This document shows positions 36,192 through 44,822 of a DNA stretch of 64,000 nucleotides, one piece after another. The notes under the pieces are model-generated. The model did not search any database and was not told where the DNA came from. It worked only from the letters and a program-made list of their open reading frames with translations. Source of the DNA: Flavobacteriales bacterium (lineage in GTDB: Bacteria; Bacteroidota; Bacteroidia; Flavobacteriales_D; Crocinitomicaceae); assembly GCA_947447525.1 (NCBI GenBank), contig CANFJL010000011.1, positions 45,125-109,124 of the forward strand. Direction: 5' to 3'. Position 1 is the stretch's first letter; the number at the start of each line of letters is the position of its first letter. Made by a program: the position numbers and the translations under genes.

Positions 36192-37757
36192 CTACTTCTT
36201 TATCATGGGTACCGTAATTAAACCATTTTCTCCAATAACCTTTAAGATATAATGTCCAGCAGTCCAATTACTTGCATCAATAATATGTGCTTCATTATCA
36301 TGAACATTGAATGAATTCAATAATCGTCCTTCAGTAGTATAAACAAAGATCTGCTGAGCCATAAAATGTTCTTGGATAGAAATATTAAATAAATCAGCAC
36401 TAGGATTTGGATAAATAACCAAAGCGGAAGCAGATTCAAGTGATGTAATTCCTACTTGAGAACCAACATTAGCAATGGCTGTCTCAATACAACCAGAGGC
36501 ATCGGTAATGGTAACTGTATAGGACCCAAAAGCCAATCCTGCTATATCCGGGGTGGTTGCGCCACCAGGTGACCATAAATAAGTATAAGGACTTGTACCT
36601 CCATTTACAACTACAGAAGCGGTTCCATCCAAAAACATCAATTCATCTGTGGTATTAGTTACAGTTGTTATCAAACTAGGTTGGGTAATGGTAATGGTTG
36701 TTTGAGCAGTACAACCATTGGCATCTGTAATACTATGATTTTGAGTTCCCGCGTATACCGTCATTAAACCAGTTCCAAGATAAGGAGCTGTGCCACCCGT
36801 CCCAGTTAACTGTATAGTTCCAGTGCTTCCAAAACATGGTATTGGACTTACAACGGAAGCAGAAGCAACAAACGCTGCTGATTGTGAGACAACTGCTGAT
36901 TGTGAAACAATACATCCATTCGCATCAGTTATTGTTGCTGTATAGGTGCCAGCAGGAATGTTAACTAAATCTTCAGTTGTTGCGCCATTGCTCCATTGAT
37001 AACTTACTGGTGCAATAGCCCCAGCGGTAGAAAGATTTATTGATCCTGAACTTTGGCCATTACATGGAATGTCAGTACTTGTAGTACTCGCAGTTAAATT
37101 GCAATTTGGTACTACAACACATCCATTTGCAGGTGCTTGAGAATAATTAAAAACCAAACTAGGACAAAGATAAAGCGTTGGAATACCGCCACTCATATTT
37201 AAGATTACTCCTGGTTCATGATAAATCACATGGATACCACCACTCATAGAAATGGTTGAGCCACTTTTTGCATAAACGGTATCAATACCTCCCCCTGTAA
37301 TCATGGTAGCGCCAGACTCCAAGTAGATCTTCATGATTCCACCATCGGTCTGAAGTGTTTGATTTGCACAAACCCATTGTGGAGTAAATCCGCCATTAAC
37401 AATAGTGAATAAACTCACAGGATTAGAATTAGAATATAAGATAGGTCCTGCGAGGTTACTTATACAAGTTGTCGAACTAGCAGAACAACCTACCGCATCT
37501 ATAACAATTACATTATAACATCCAGTTGGTAACATATTCAAATTTTGGGTAGTCGCACCATTACTCCAAAGAAAGGTATATGGAGCTGTTCCACCACCCA
37601 CTGTTAAAGTAATACTTCCATTGGCTCCTCCTCCCATGGAATTATTCACAGCGGTGGTTAATATTAAATTACAAGGCTGTGCGAAAATGAAAAAATTCAG
37701 TGTGATACAACTGAAAAATAAGATGATCTTGATTTTCATAGAAATAAGTTTAGTCAC
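36192..37757 (-). CDS. T9SS type A cargo protein with SprB-type repeats
   Basis: Repeats such as GTAPYTFLWSNGATTQNLNMLPTGCYNVIVIDAVGC / APVSYQWSNGATTEDLVNIPAGTYTATITDANGC; C-terminal IYPNPSADLFNIS...GHYILKVIGENGLITVPMIKK. Confidence 0.8.
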   Translation of the reverse strand: MTKLISMKIKIILFFSCITLNFFIFAQPCNLILTTAVNNSMGGGANGSITLTVGGGTAPYTFLWSNGATTQNLNMLPTGCYNVIVIDAVGCSASSTTCISNLAGPILYSNSNPVSLFTIVNGGFTPQWVCANQTLQTDGGIMKIYLESGATMITGGGIDTVYAKSGSTISMSGGIHVIYHEPGVILNMSGGIPTLYLCPSLVFNYSQAPANGCVVVPNCNLTASTTSTDIPCNGQSSGSINLSTAGAIAPVSYQWSNGATTEDLVNIPAGTYTATITDANGCIVSQSAVVSQSAAFVASASVVSPIPCFGSTGTIQLTGTGGTAPYLGTGLMTVYAGTQNHSITDANGCTAQTTITITQPSLITTVTNTTDELMFLDGTASVVVNGGTSPYTYLWSPGGATTPDIAGLAFGSYTVTITDASGCIETAIANVGSQVGITSLESASALVIYPNPSADLFNISIQEHFMAQQIFVYTTEGRLLNSFNVHDNEAHIIDASNWTAGHYILKVIGENGLITVPMIKK

Positions 37758-37854
37758 TCAAAACTAAGGAATTAACATGTGATAAACAAGATTTAAAATA
37801 ATTTCTTCAACTTTCAGAAGACTTGTCAAAATTGAAAGATGTTTCATAAGAATG

Positions 37855-37986
37855 AGTCCTACTTCGCTTTTCAAGCTTCGCAGGGTGAAGGTTAGAGTTA
37901 GACCTGCTTCGCTTTTCAAGCTTCGCAGGGTGAAGGTTAGAGTTAGCCCTGCTTCGCTTTTCAAGCTTCGCAGGACGAGAAGGTTT
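37855..37986. repeat. 45-bp tandem repeat, 3 copies (repeat B)
   Basis: 'cttcgcttttcaagcttcgcagg' starts at 37862, 37907 and 37952; a near-identical final unit recurs at 41644-41685. Confidence 0.92.
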
Positions 37987-38366
37987 GAGATTGAATCAAA
38001 GTGAAAGTAGTCAAAGCACTAATAAATAAAAATCAGTAAAAATTTGAGTGTAAATATCCGTTAACATCAATTTTTGACTGAGTATATCTACTAAAAATTA
38101 ATGTACTAATACTATTGTGATAGAAGGGTCCGGAAAAATCAATTTTACCGCGAACTATTAAGAATAAAAGAGATTTTGATTTTTTAATAGCCTGAAAAGC
38201 ATGCTTTAAGCTACTTAATTCATGAAATAGAACTTTAAATTTTCCCTTACTTCGATCTGAAAACACAACCATGATTGGATGTGTATTTCGAGAGAAAAAT
38301 ATGTCTCGAACACTCCTTAACTCAAAGTAGAGCGAAACAAAATTTAATGAATTTATTTAACACGAG

Positions 38367-38411
38367 AATGTAATCTTCTTTCAAGATTTTGTGGTTAGAA
38401 GATTACGTTCA
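38367..38411 (+). promoter_or_regulatory. Long hairpin in the 5' UTR of the M4 metallopeptidase gene
   Basis: GAATGTAATCTTCT...AGAAGATTACGTTC: 13 of 14 positions Watson-Crick plus one G-U, 17-nt loop, about 20 nt before ATG at 38431. Confidence 0.75.
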
Positions 38412-38430
38412 ATTCAAAATTAAAACAAGT

Positions 38431-40422
38431 ATGAAAACACTATTAACCGGTTTATTTATTGTAATATCAAAATTAAGCTTAGCGCAATTCACGCAATATG
38501 AACAACTTCTAACACCTTATTTGTCTAAACCCATTCAAAGTGGTTTCTTTTATTTTAATACACCAAACAGCTTTCAAGCTGGAACATTGTATCAAATGTA
38601 TCGCCAAAGTGTACCAGATTTGAACAATAATATGGTCTTGACAGATCACCACATTGATAGTCTAGCCGGTTTTACTCATTATAAGTATCAACAAACTTTT
38701 ATGGATATTCCAATCGAAGGTGCAGGCTGCATAGAACATTATGACAAACATGGCTCTTTGGAATTTATTAATGCAAAAATTGCTGATTCGATTAATTCAA
38801 CAGCTGAACCTAGAATTACATTTAAGGATGCGTTAAATAAAGTGATTTCTGAACTTAAACAAGATCCTAAAATTAAATTCGCATGGGAAAATCTAGATTG
38901 GGAGCAACAAATCAGAAAAGATCATGCAGACAGTAATGCAACATGGTTTCCAACTTCCGAATTAATTTTTGCCATCGATAAAATGAAAAATATGAATTTA
39001 GTAATTGATGGTAATCGATACTGCTTAGCATATAAAATTTCAATCACTACGATAGCACCCTCCTTTGAAACATTTTTTTACTACGTGAATGCCTTGAATG
39101 GTATGATTTTTAAAATAAGATCCTCACACATTGATGTAAATGGTGATGTATATGGATATGGCAACAAATATATAGATACTAAATGGCGAGGAGGTTTTAT
39201 ACAAAAATATGAGCTAGATGCGGAAGATTCACCACATAATTTCCATACCAAAAAATTTATGGGATATAACGTTGCTTGGGATAATATGTATGATACTCGA
39301 TCATCTTCCACAAATTGGGGAAGCATCTATTTAACTGAAACTTCAACTCATTTTCACGTAGGCAACACTTGGGATTATTTCTATAATACTTTTGGAAGGA
39401 ATGGAATGGATGGCCAAGGAGGGGAAGTTAGAATAAAAACACAATGGAACCTTAACGACGCATATTATGATCATCAAATAATTCCAAATGAATTGGTTTT
39501 TGGAAAGACACCTGATGCTTGGGATTTAGGAATGGAACCTAGTATAGTCGGGCATGAATTTACGCATGGTGTAACTAAACATACTGCAGATCTAGTTTAT
39601 GAATATGAATCAGGGGCATTAAATGAATCATTTAGTGATATTTTTGGCACCGTTATTCAAGCCCAAACTTTAGATTTTGGTAACACGGATTGGATTCTTG
39701 GAAATCATATTCCAAATAGTATTGTGAACACTAGATCTTTGATTGATCCAAATTCACGGGGTAAACATTGGAATGGGAATTTGGACGCAAATGGAAATAT
39801 TATTCTTACTGTTGGTCAGCCAGATTATTATCAAGGAACTTTCTGGTGTTATAGTTGTTCTGGGGATGCACATGGTGATTATGGTGGAGTACATATAAAT
39901 TCAGGAGTGCAAAATAAATGGTTTCAAGCCTTGAGTGCCGGTGAATCTAGCCCATCAGTTACTGGTATTGGAATGACCAAAGCCGCGAGAATAGCCTATT
40001 ATGCTTTGACATCAATACTAATGAGTTCTTCTCAATATTCGGATTCAAAAGAAGCAACGATTACTGCCGCTATAATTCTCTATGGCGAGTGTTCTCAAGA
40101 ACATAAATCGACGGTTGACGCATGGAATTATGTCGGTGTAAACGCTTCATATAATTGTACAACAAATTCAACAAATAACATTGATGAAAATATTGAAATA
40201 TTTATTTATCCAAATCCTGCTAGTAAGTCAATCTTTGTGGAATTACCTAAAATTGCAAAAAGCCCAATTCAAATTTTTGATATTAATGGAAGGTTGATCA
40301 ATGAAATCAAAAGTTTAGATCTTAATTTTCAAATTGATATTTCACATTTACAGGCTGGTGTTTATTTGTTTAATTTTGATTTCGATGGTCAAACAAAAGT
40401 CAAACAAATTATAGTTGAATAA
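38431..40422 (+). CDS. M4 (thermolysin) family metallopeptidase, T9SS type A cargo
   Basis: VGHEFTHGVTKH (HExxH), GALNESFSDIFG (Glu ligand), HINSGVQNKWF; C-terminal IYPNPASKSIFVELP...QAGVYLFNFDFDGQTKVKQIIVE. Start at MKTLLTGLFIV. Confidence 0.88.
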   Translation: MKTLLTGLFIVISKLSLAQFTQYEQLLTPYLSKPIQSGFFYFNTPNSFQAGTLYQMYRQSVPDLNNNMVLTDHHIDSLAGFTHYKYQQTFMDIPIEGAGCIEHYDKHGSLEFINAKIADSINSTAEPRITFKDALNKVISELKQDPKIKFAWENLDWEQQIRKDHADSNATWFPTSELIFAIDKMKNMNLVIDGNRYCLAYKISITTIAPSFETFFYYVNALNGMIFKIRSSHIDVNGDVYGYGNKYIDTKWRGGFIQKYELDAEDSPHNFHTKKFMGYNVAWDNMYDTRSSSTNWGSIYLTETSTHFHVGNTWDYFYNTFGRNGMDGQGGEVRIKTQWNLNDAYYDHQIIPNELVFGKTPDAWDLGMEPSIVGHEFTHGVTKHTADLVYEYESGALNESFSDIFGTVIQAQTLDFGNTDWILGNHIPNSIVNTRSLIDPNSRGKHWNGNLDANGNIILTVGQPDYYQGTFWCYSCSGDAHGDYGGVHINSGVQNKWFQALSAGESSPSVTGIGMTKAARIAYYALTSILMSSSQYSDSKEATITAAIILYGECSQEHKSTVDAWNYVGVNASYNCTTNSTNNIDENIEIFIYPNPASKSIFVELPKIAKSPIQIFDINGRLINEIKSLDLNFQIDISHLQAGVYLFNFDFDGQTKVKQIIVE

Positions 40423-41156
40423 TGAATTGGATAAAAATTTTACTGATTACACTTGGGGTATATGCCCCAAGTGTCCTATTTTCTCAAGAAAATAACCGTA
40501 TTTCTCTCCAAACTGGTTTGTTTCATTGTTTCTTCGATGGCTCAGCTATTATCAATTCACAACCTACCAATCAAGTAAAACGAATATACAACCATAAAAT
40601 ACTTTCTAACTTATTAAATGGTGTTGTTAATGATTCGCGAGGTATCAATTACCAACGAAAAATTAATAGTTTTTCAAATATTTCTCTAGAATATATGAAC
40701 TATGCAACTGATTATTATTTCACTGAAAATTTTGATTGGCGCGTTAAACCAATTGTTGCATGGAGAAATATTAAATTTTTGAACATGACTTATTCAAGGG
40801 TTTTTCCTTTGAATAATAGTATAAAAATGACTTACGGTGCTGGAATAAATTATATTTGGGGACGAGAAGTTTTATATCACTATACCACCTTTTTTGGATC
40901 TGGAGAACCTCTTTTTTATAGTTATTACCGAAATGATATTGGTGCTAATTTTAGATTAGGTGTCGAATATTCTCCTAAACCTTGGCTTACATTATTTTCC
41001 AATTTTGACTACATCGGAATTATTTATTTGGGAGCGAAGGATATTGACGGAATAAAAGTTGGTGATTACTACCATAATACCTATAATTTAAAGAATATCC
41101 CCAGTAAATCTGATATTTCTTGGCGTTTTGGTGTAGGATTTAATTTTTGGAAATAA
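40422..41156 (+). CDS. Outer-membrane beta-barrel-like protein, translationally coupled to the M4 peptidase
   Basis: Start codon abuts/overlaps the peptidase stop; signal peptide; beta-rich sequence with terminal aromatic residues (RFGVGFNFWK). Confidence 0.5.
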   Translation: MNWIKILLITLGVYAPSVLFSQENNRISLQTGLFHCFFDGSAIINSQPTNQVKRIYNHKILSNLLNGVVNDSRGINYQRKINSFSNISLEYMNYATDYYFTENFDWRVKPIVAWRNIKFLNMTYSRVFPLNNSIKMTYGAGINYIWGREVLYHYTTFFGSGEPLFYSYYRNDIGANFRLGVEYSPKPWLTLFSNFDYIGIIYLGAKDIDGIKVGDYYHNTYNLKNIPSKSDISWRFGVGFNFWK

Positions 41157-41357
41157 ATTACGCAGTTAGTAATCATTTGTTCGGCAATGCCAAACCTTTT
41201 AGTACATGTACTAAATTATTATGGACTTATATAAAACATTCATCCATTCTCTTTTTGGTCAACCACATTGCAGACAAGGGTTTAAACATACTCTTCAAAC
41301 GAAAACACACAAAAAATTGTCATTAATTCATTCTATTTTTGAATCCTAATCAATTAT

Positions 41358-41471
41358 TTGTCATTTAACGGAAACGAAGGGGGATTTGTAACTTTAAGCG
41401 ATGCATCTCGCTGGACTGCTAACTATCGTAATACGATTCAACCTAGAGATACTATTGCATTCGCGCTATGA
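41358..41471 (+). pseudogene. Truncated copy of the 'NGNEG' small protein gene
   Basis: TTG-SFNGNEGGFVTLSDASRWTANYRNTIQPRD matches MSFNGNEGEFITLKEGSEMTKRYRNTIQTGE of 4729-5043, then is interrupted at repeat A. Confidence 0.8.
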
Positions 41472-41499
41472 AAAAATAATATTTGCTTAAAAATATGTT
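41463..41499. repeat. Dispersed repeat A, copy 2
   Basis: gcgctatgaaaaaataatatttgcttaaaaatatgtt; see 36081-36117. Confidence 0.9.
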
Positions 41500-41548
41500 T
41501 AAGGCAATGAAGGTTTAGGATGAAAAGAGTCCCGAAGTGTCGGGAGAA

Positions 41549-41627
41549 AATAGAGTTAGAGGTTAGAGATAGAGGTTAGACCTGGAGGTTAGACTTAGAG
41601 ATTAGACCTAGAGGTTAGAGATGGGGA
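41549..41627. repeat. Degenerate minisatellite, about 13-14-bp unit
   Basis: agagttagaggttagagatagaggttagacctggaggttagacttagagattagacctagaggttagagatgggg. Confidence 0.75.
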
Positions 41628-41643
41628 TTGGGAGTAAAACTTT

Positions 41644-41685
41644 GCCCTGCTTCGCTTTTCAAGCTTCGCAGGACGAGAAGGTTTG
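41644..41685. repeat. Dispersed repeat B, isolated copy
   Basis: gccctgcttcgcttttcaagcttcgcaggacgagaaggtttg, identical to the end of the 37.9-kb array. Confidence 0.92.
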
Positions 41686-41724
41686 CAGTCATCGCTTTTG
41701 CTCTACACGCTCGCTCTGTTTTTG

Positions 41725-41796
41725 TGACCTCGCTAGGAATCGAACCTAGATCAAAAGTTTAGGAAACTTCTATTCTATCCGTTGAACTACGAAGTC
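41725..41796 (-). tRNA. tRNA-Arg (anticodon CCU)
   Basis: Reverse complement GACTTCG TA GTTC..GAAT A GAAGT TTCCTAA ACTTT ... CTAGG TTCGATT CCTAG CGAGGTC A folds as a cloverleaf; anticodon loop TTCCTAA. Confidence 0.9.
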
Positions 41797-41836
41797 AAGG
41801 CCGCAAAATTAAGGTAATTTTCGCTTTTAATGGAAA

Positions 41837-44671
41837 TTAAATTACAGCGAATTTCAATTGACCAACTTTTCCGTTTTTGGTAGTTCGTAGATAATAAATC
41901 CCTGTACGCACTAGCGGCAAATCAATAGTTACTGTAGTTGCATTTGCAAAGGTACTTAGGATTAATTTTCCGTTTAAGTCATAAACTTCAATTTCCTGAT
42001 TAATTTCCATTCCACTGATATCGAAGCTTCCGTTATTAGGATTGGGAGAAACCTTCACCCCTTGGTAACTTAAATTATCTATGGAAGCACAATCTTGTAC
42101 GGTCATGGTAATAAATCCAGTCCCAATACATCCATTCACATCGGTATAAGTTCCAGTTATTGAGAATTGACCAATACCAGCAACTCCTGGATAGAATTGA
42201 TCACCTGTAACCGCAACTCCGGAGAAAATGGTTCCTACTTGATTGGACGTCAATTGAACCGTAGCATCGGTAACACAAACTAAGTTACTACTAACTCCAG
42301 AAGAAATCGAAACTACTGGAGGTGCTTGAACCGCAATATTCATAGAATAATTACTTGTTCCTGCTGCATTGGTTACTGTAAGCACTACAACATAGTTTCC
42401 TGAGGCTGTATAAGAATAATTTGGATTTTGAAAATTAGATGTATTGTTGTCCCCAAAGTCCCAACTCCAAGTGGTTGGATTGTTACTGCTTAAATCATTA
42501 AAAGTAATTGCTGTTCCTTGGCATATGGTTGAAGAACTCAAGGAGAAAGAGGCTACTGGTGCAACAGGTGCTTGAGCGATATTATACATTACTTTAAAAT
42601 CATCAAAATAAAATCCATCCATATTGGTTCCACCGTCCGACTTCAAAACAAACCTCACTTTAATCACTTGACCAATATAATCGCTTAAATTAATTTCCTC
42701 CAAAACCCAAGTTCCTTGCGTTCCTTCGTACACTGGTTGATTGTTAGGTTGAACACTTCCATTAGCATTGGTTCCATTAACCGTATAATTTCCACATTGA
42801 CCAATCCAGGTTGTTCCACCATCAACAGACACTTGAAATTGCGTATAATCATAATCTGCTTCTATGGCCCACTTTGCATAATATGAAATCATTGCTGCAG
42901 CAGCATTGGTTAAATCGATTGTTGGAATATAGGTGTAAGTTTTATTTGCATTACTTGCATAATTTCCTGTCGGTGAATCCGTGAAAGACTTGCTTGCAGA
43001 AACAAATGTTGAAGTAGTTGTAGACCAGGTGCCTGTCCAATTGGTAACCGTTGTAGCATCTTCAATGGCTTGAACTGTCAATGAACCATAGGTCTTAATT
43101 ATGGTATCCTTTTTTACCCATAAACCATTATCTGTCAACAAGATATATTTTATTTGATTACCAAATTGAATCGCTGGATTTAAGGTATAGGAGATGGCTC
43201 CTGTTGAAGTTTGCATTTGCGCTAAATTATAAACTACAGCAGTACCAACGGTTGCTATATTCAATAAAGGCTGAATGGAAACCGTTACTGGACCCGCTTC
43301 ACGACCTAAACGACGCGCTGAATGATTGAAGTTTCCGCTTAAAGTGGAAATCATGTTTGGATCCGTGTCTTTAACTATGGTGTAATTTTTTGATAAATGC
43401 GCCAAGATAAGATTTGGAAATACCATTTCTTGACAAGTAGCAATAATTTCGGATTGAGGTTGCCAAAAAGCAGTACCTACCTCTGGTGTATGTACGAATA
43501 TCGTATCTTTTTGACCAACACCTATATCTACTTTGTACATATAATCATCAGAATCTCCTGAAGCAGGATATAGTGCAGAACTCTTCATTGAAGTATAACC
43601 ATTGTGTTCTACCATATGATCTGTATGCGCTTGAAAATAATTGTGATGCGGTGCAAATTCAGCGACAGTCGTTCCAATTGGAAATAGAATGTCTTTTGCA
43701 TAAGTGTGTGCATTAAAGGCCATCTCAAAATCATTATTTTGTACCAACCAACGCATGGCTTGTGTCTCAGGTTCTGAAAAAGCGGATGTTCCACAATAAG
43801 TATCATTACTTGTAACCGTTGAAGTTCCCGTTGTTCCCCAACCATAAGAATAGTTGCGATTCAAATCAACACCGTATACGCCGCCTCCATTGTTTCTTCT
43901 ATTCTTTCTCCACATACCACCACCCGTTGGATTAGTAGTTTCATTATAAATATATCCATCAGGGTTAATACACGGAACAAAGTACATTTGAGTATTATTA
44001 ACCAAATAAGCTATTTCGGCACTTGTATTATAATTTTCAAGGACATACCACATAAAAAATATGGTTTCCATCAAACTCATAGGTTCTCTTGCATGATGAA
44101 TAGCAGTATATAGAATTTTTGGTTCTGCTTCGTTTGTGTTTGGATTGTCAGAAATCTTTACATGATATATCGGACGATTTTCGATAGTTAAAAATGTAGA
44201 AATAGGGGCTTTCGCGGTAATTAAATTTGGGTATTGCGCCACCATAGCGTCTAACTCAGCAAGCATTTCGGTATATTTCAAGTAACCTCCCATCGTTCCT
44301 AGATTGAAATTAGTAGGTGTCACAGGAGCTGAATATCCTCCACTTCCTCCTCCTGCACTAGAACATGTTGCATTTTTTAATTCTTGAGATGGGGATTTGT
44401 CCTTTAATAGATCAACATAATATGCTTCAACATCCTCAATTAGAATATCATATTTATATTCTTGCTCTTGCATGATTTCAATTTCTCTTTTAGAAAAATC
44501 TGAGATAAAAAAGACTCCTTCTTTTCTAATTCCATGATCTACAGTAACACCATGTTGACTTAAACGATCCAACTCAAAAGCATTAGCGTAAACTTTAACG
44601 CGTGAATAATTTTGATTGAATGCAATAAAGGAGATAAAAAGCGCAATAGCGGAGAGGAAAATTCTTTTCAT
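41837..44671 (-). CDS. M14-family zinc carboxypeptidase with PKD domain, T9SS type A cargo
   Basis: YTAIHHAREPMSLMETIFFMWYVLENY (HxxE), VPCINPDGYIYNETT..WRKNRRNN; PKD TWSWDFGDNNTSNFQNPNYSYTASGNYVV; C-terminal VSPNPNNGSFDISG...GIYYLRTTKNGKVGQLKFAVI. Confidence 0.88.
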   Translation of the reverse strand: MKRIFLSAIALFISFIAFNQNYSRVKVYANAFELDRLSQHGVTVDHGIRKEGVFFISDFSKREIEIMQEQEYKYDILIEDVEAYYVDLLKDKSPSQELKNATCSSAGGGSGGYSAPVTPTNFNLGTMGGYLKYTEMLAELDAMVAQYPNLITAKAPISTFLTIENRPIYHVKISDNPNTNEAEPKILYTAIHHAREPMSLMETIFFMWYVLENYNTSAEIAYLVNNTQMYFVPCINPDGYIYNETTNPTGGGMWRKNRRNNGGGVYGVDLNRNYSYGWGTTGTSTVTSNDTYCGTSAFSEPETQAMRWLVQNNDFEMAFNAHTYAKDILFPIGTTVAEFAPHHNYFQAHTDHMVEHNGYTSMKSSALYPASGDSDDYMYKVDIGVGQKDTIFVHTPEVGTAFWQPQSEIIATCQEMVFPNLILAHLSKNYTIVKDTDPNMISTLSGNFNHSARRLGREAGPVTVSIQPLLNIATVGTAVVYNLAQMQTSTGAISYTLNPAIQFGNQIKYILLTDNGLWVKKDTIIKTYGSLTVQAIEDATTVTNWTGTWSTTTSTFVSASKSFTDSPTGNYASNANKTYTYIPTIDLTNAAAAMISYYAKWAIEADYDYTQFQVSVDGGTTWIGQCGNYTVNGTNANGSVQPNNQPVYEGTQGTWVLEEINLSDYIGQVIKVRFVLKSDGGTNMDGFYFDDFKVMYNIAQAPVAPVASFSLSSSTICQGTAITFNDLSSNNPTTWSWDFGDNNTSNFQNPNYSYTASGNYVVVLTVTNAAGTSNYSMNIAVQAPPVVSISSGVSSNLVCVTDATVQLTSNQVGTIFSGVAVTGDQFYPGVAGIGQFSITGTYTDVNGCIGTGFITMTVQDCASIDNLSYQGVKVSPNPNNGSFDISGMEINQEIEVYDLNGKLILSTFANATTVTIDLPLVRTGIYYLRTTKNGKVGQLKFAVI

Positions 44672-44822
44672 AATTGTCGAAATAAGAAAACAAATAAACG
44701 AATTAATATCTTTTTAAAGGATTAAAAGTATGATTTAATTCTGACTTTTTAGGCAACTTAAAGTAGAAAATTGAGTTAAAGAAATAGTAAAATCTAACAA
44801 ATCGCTGTAATTTAGCTAAAGC

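Noticed and set aside
37764-37964. ORF 37764-37964 (-) with KSEAGLTLTFTLRSL repeats
   Set aside because: It is a translation of the 45-bp intergenic tandem repeat; the period is a multiple of three so the frame stays open. No support as a protein.
37855-37986. Possible mini CRISPR array
   Set aside because: Units are contiguous 45-bp repeats with near-identical 'spacers' and no cas genes nearby, so this is a tandem repeat rather than CRISPR.
38033-38272. 79-aa ORF on the minus strand
   Set aside because: Low-complexity basic/hydrophobic sequence without recognisable motif or clear gene context; left unannotated.
43486-43845. Small ORFs on both strands within the M14 carboxypeptidase gene
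   Set aside because: Shadow ORFs inside a well-supported coding frame.
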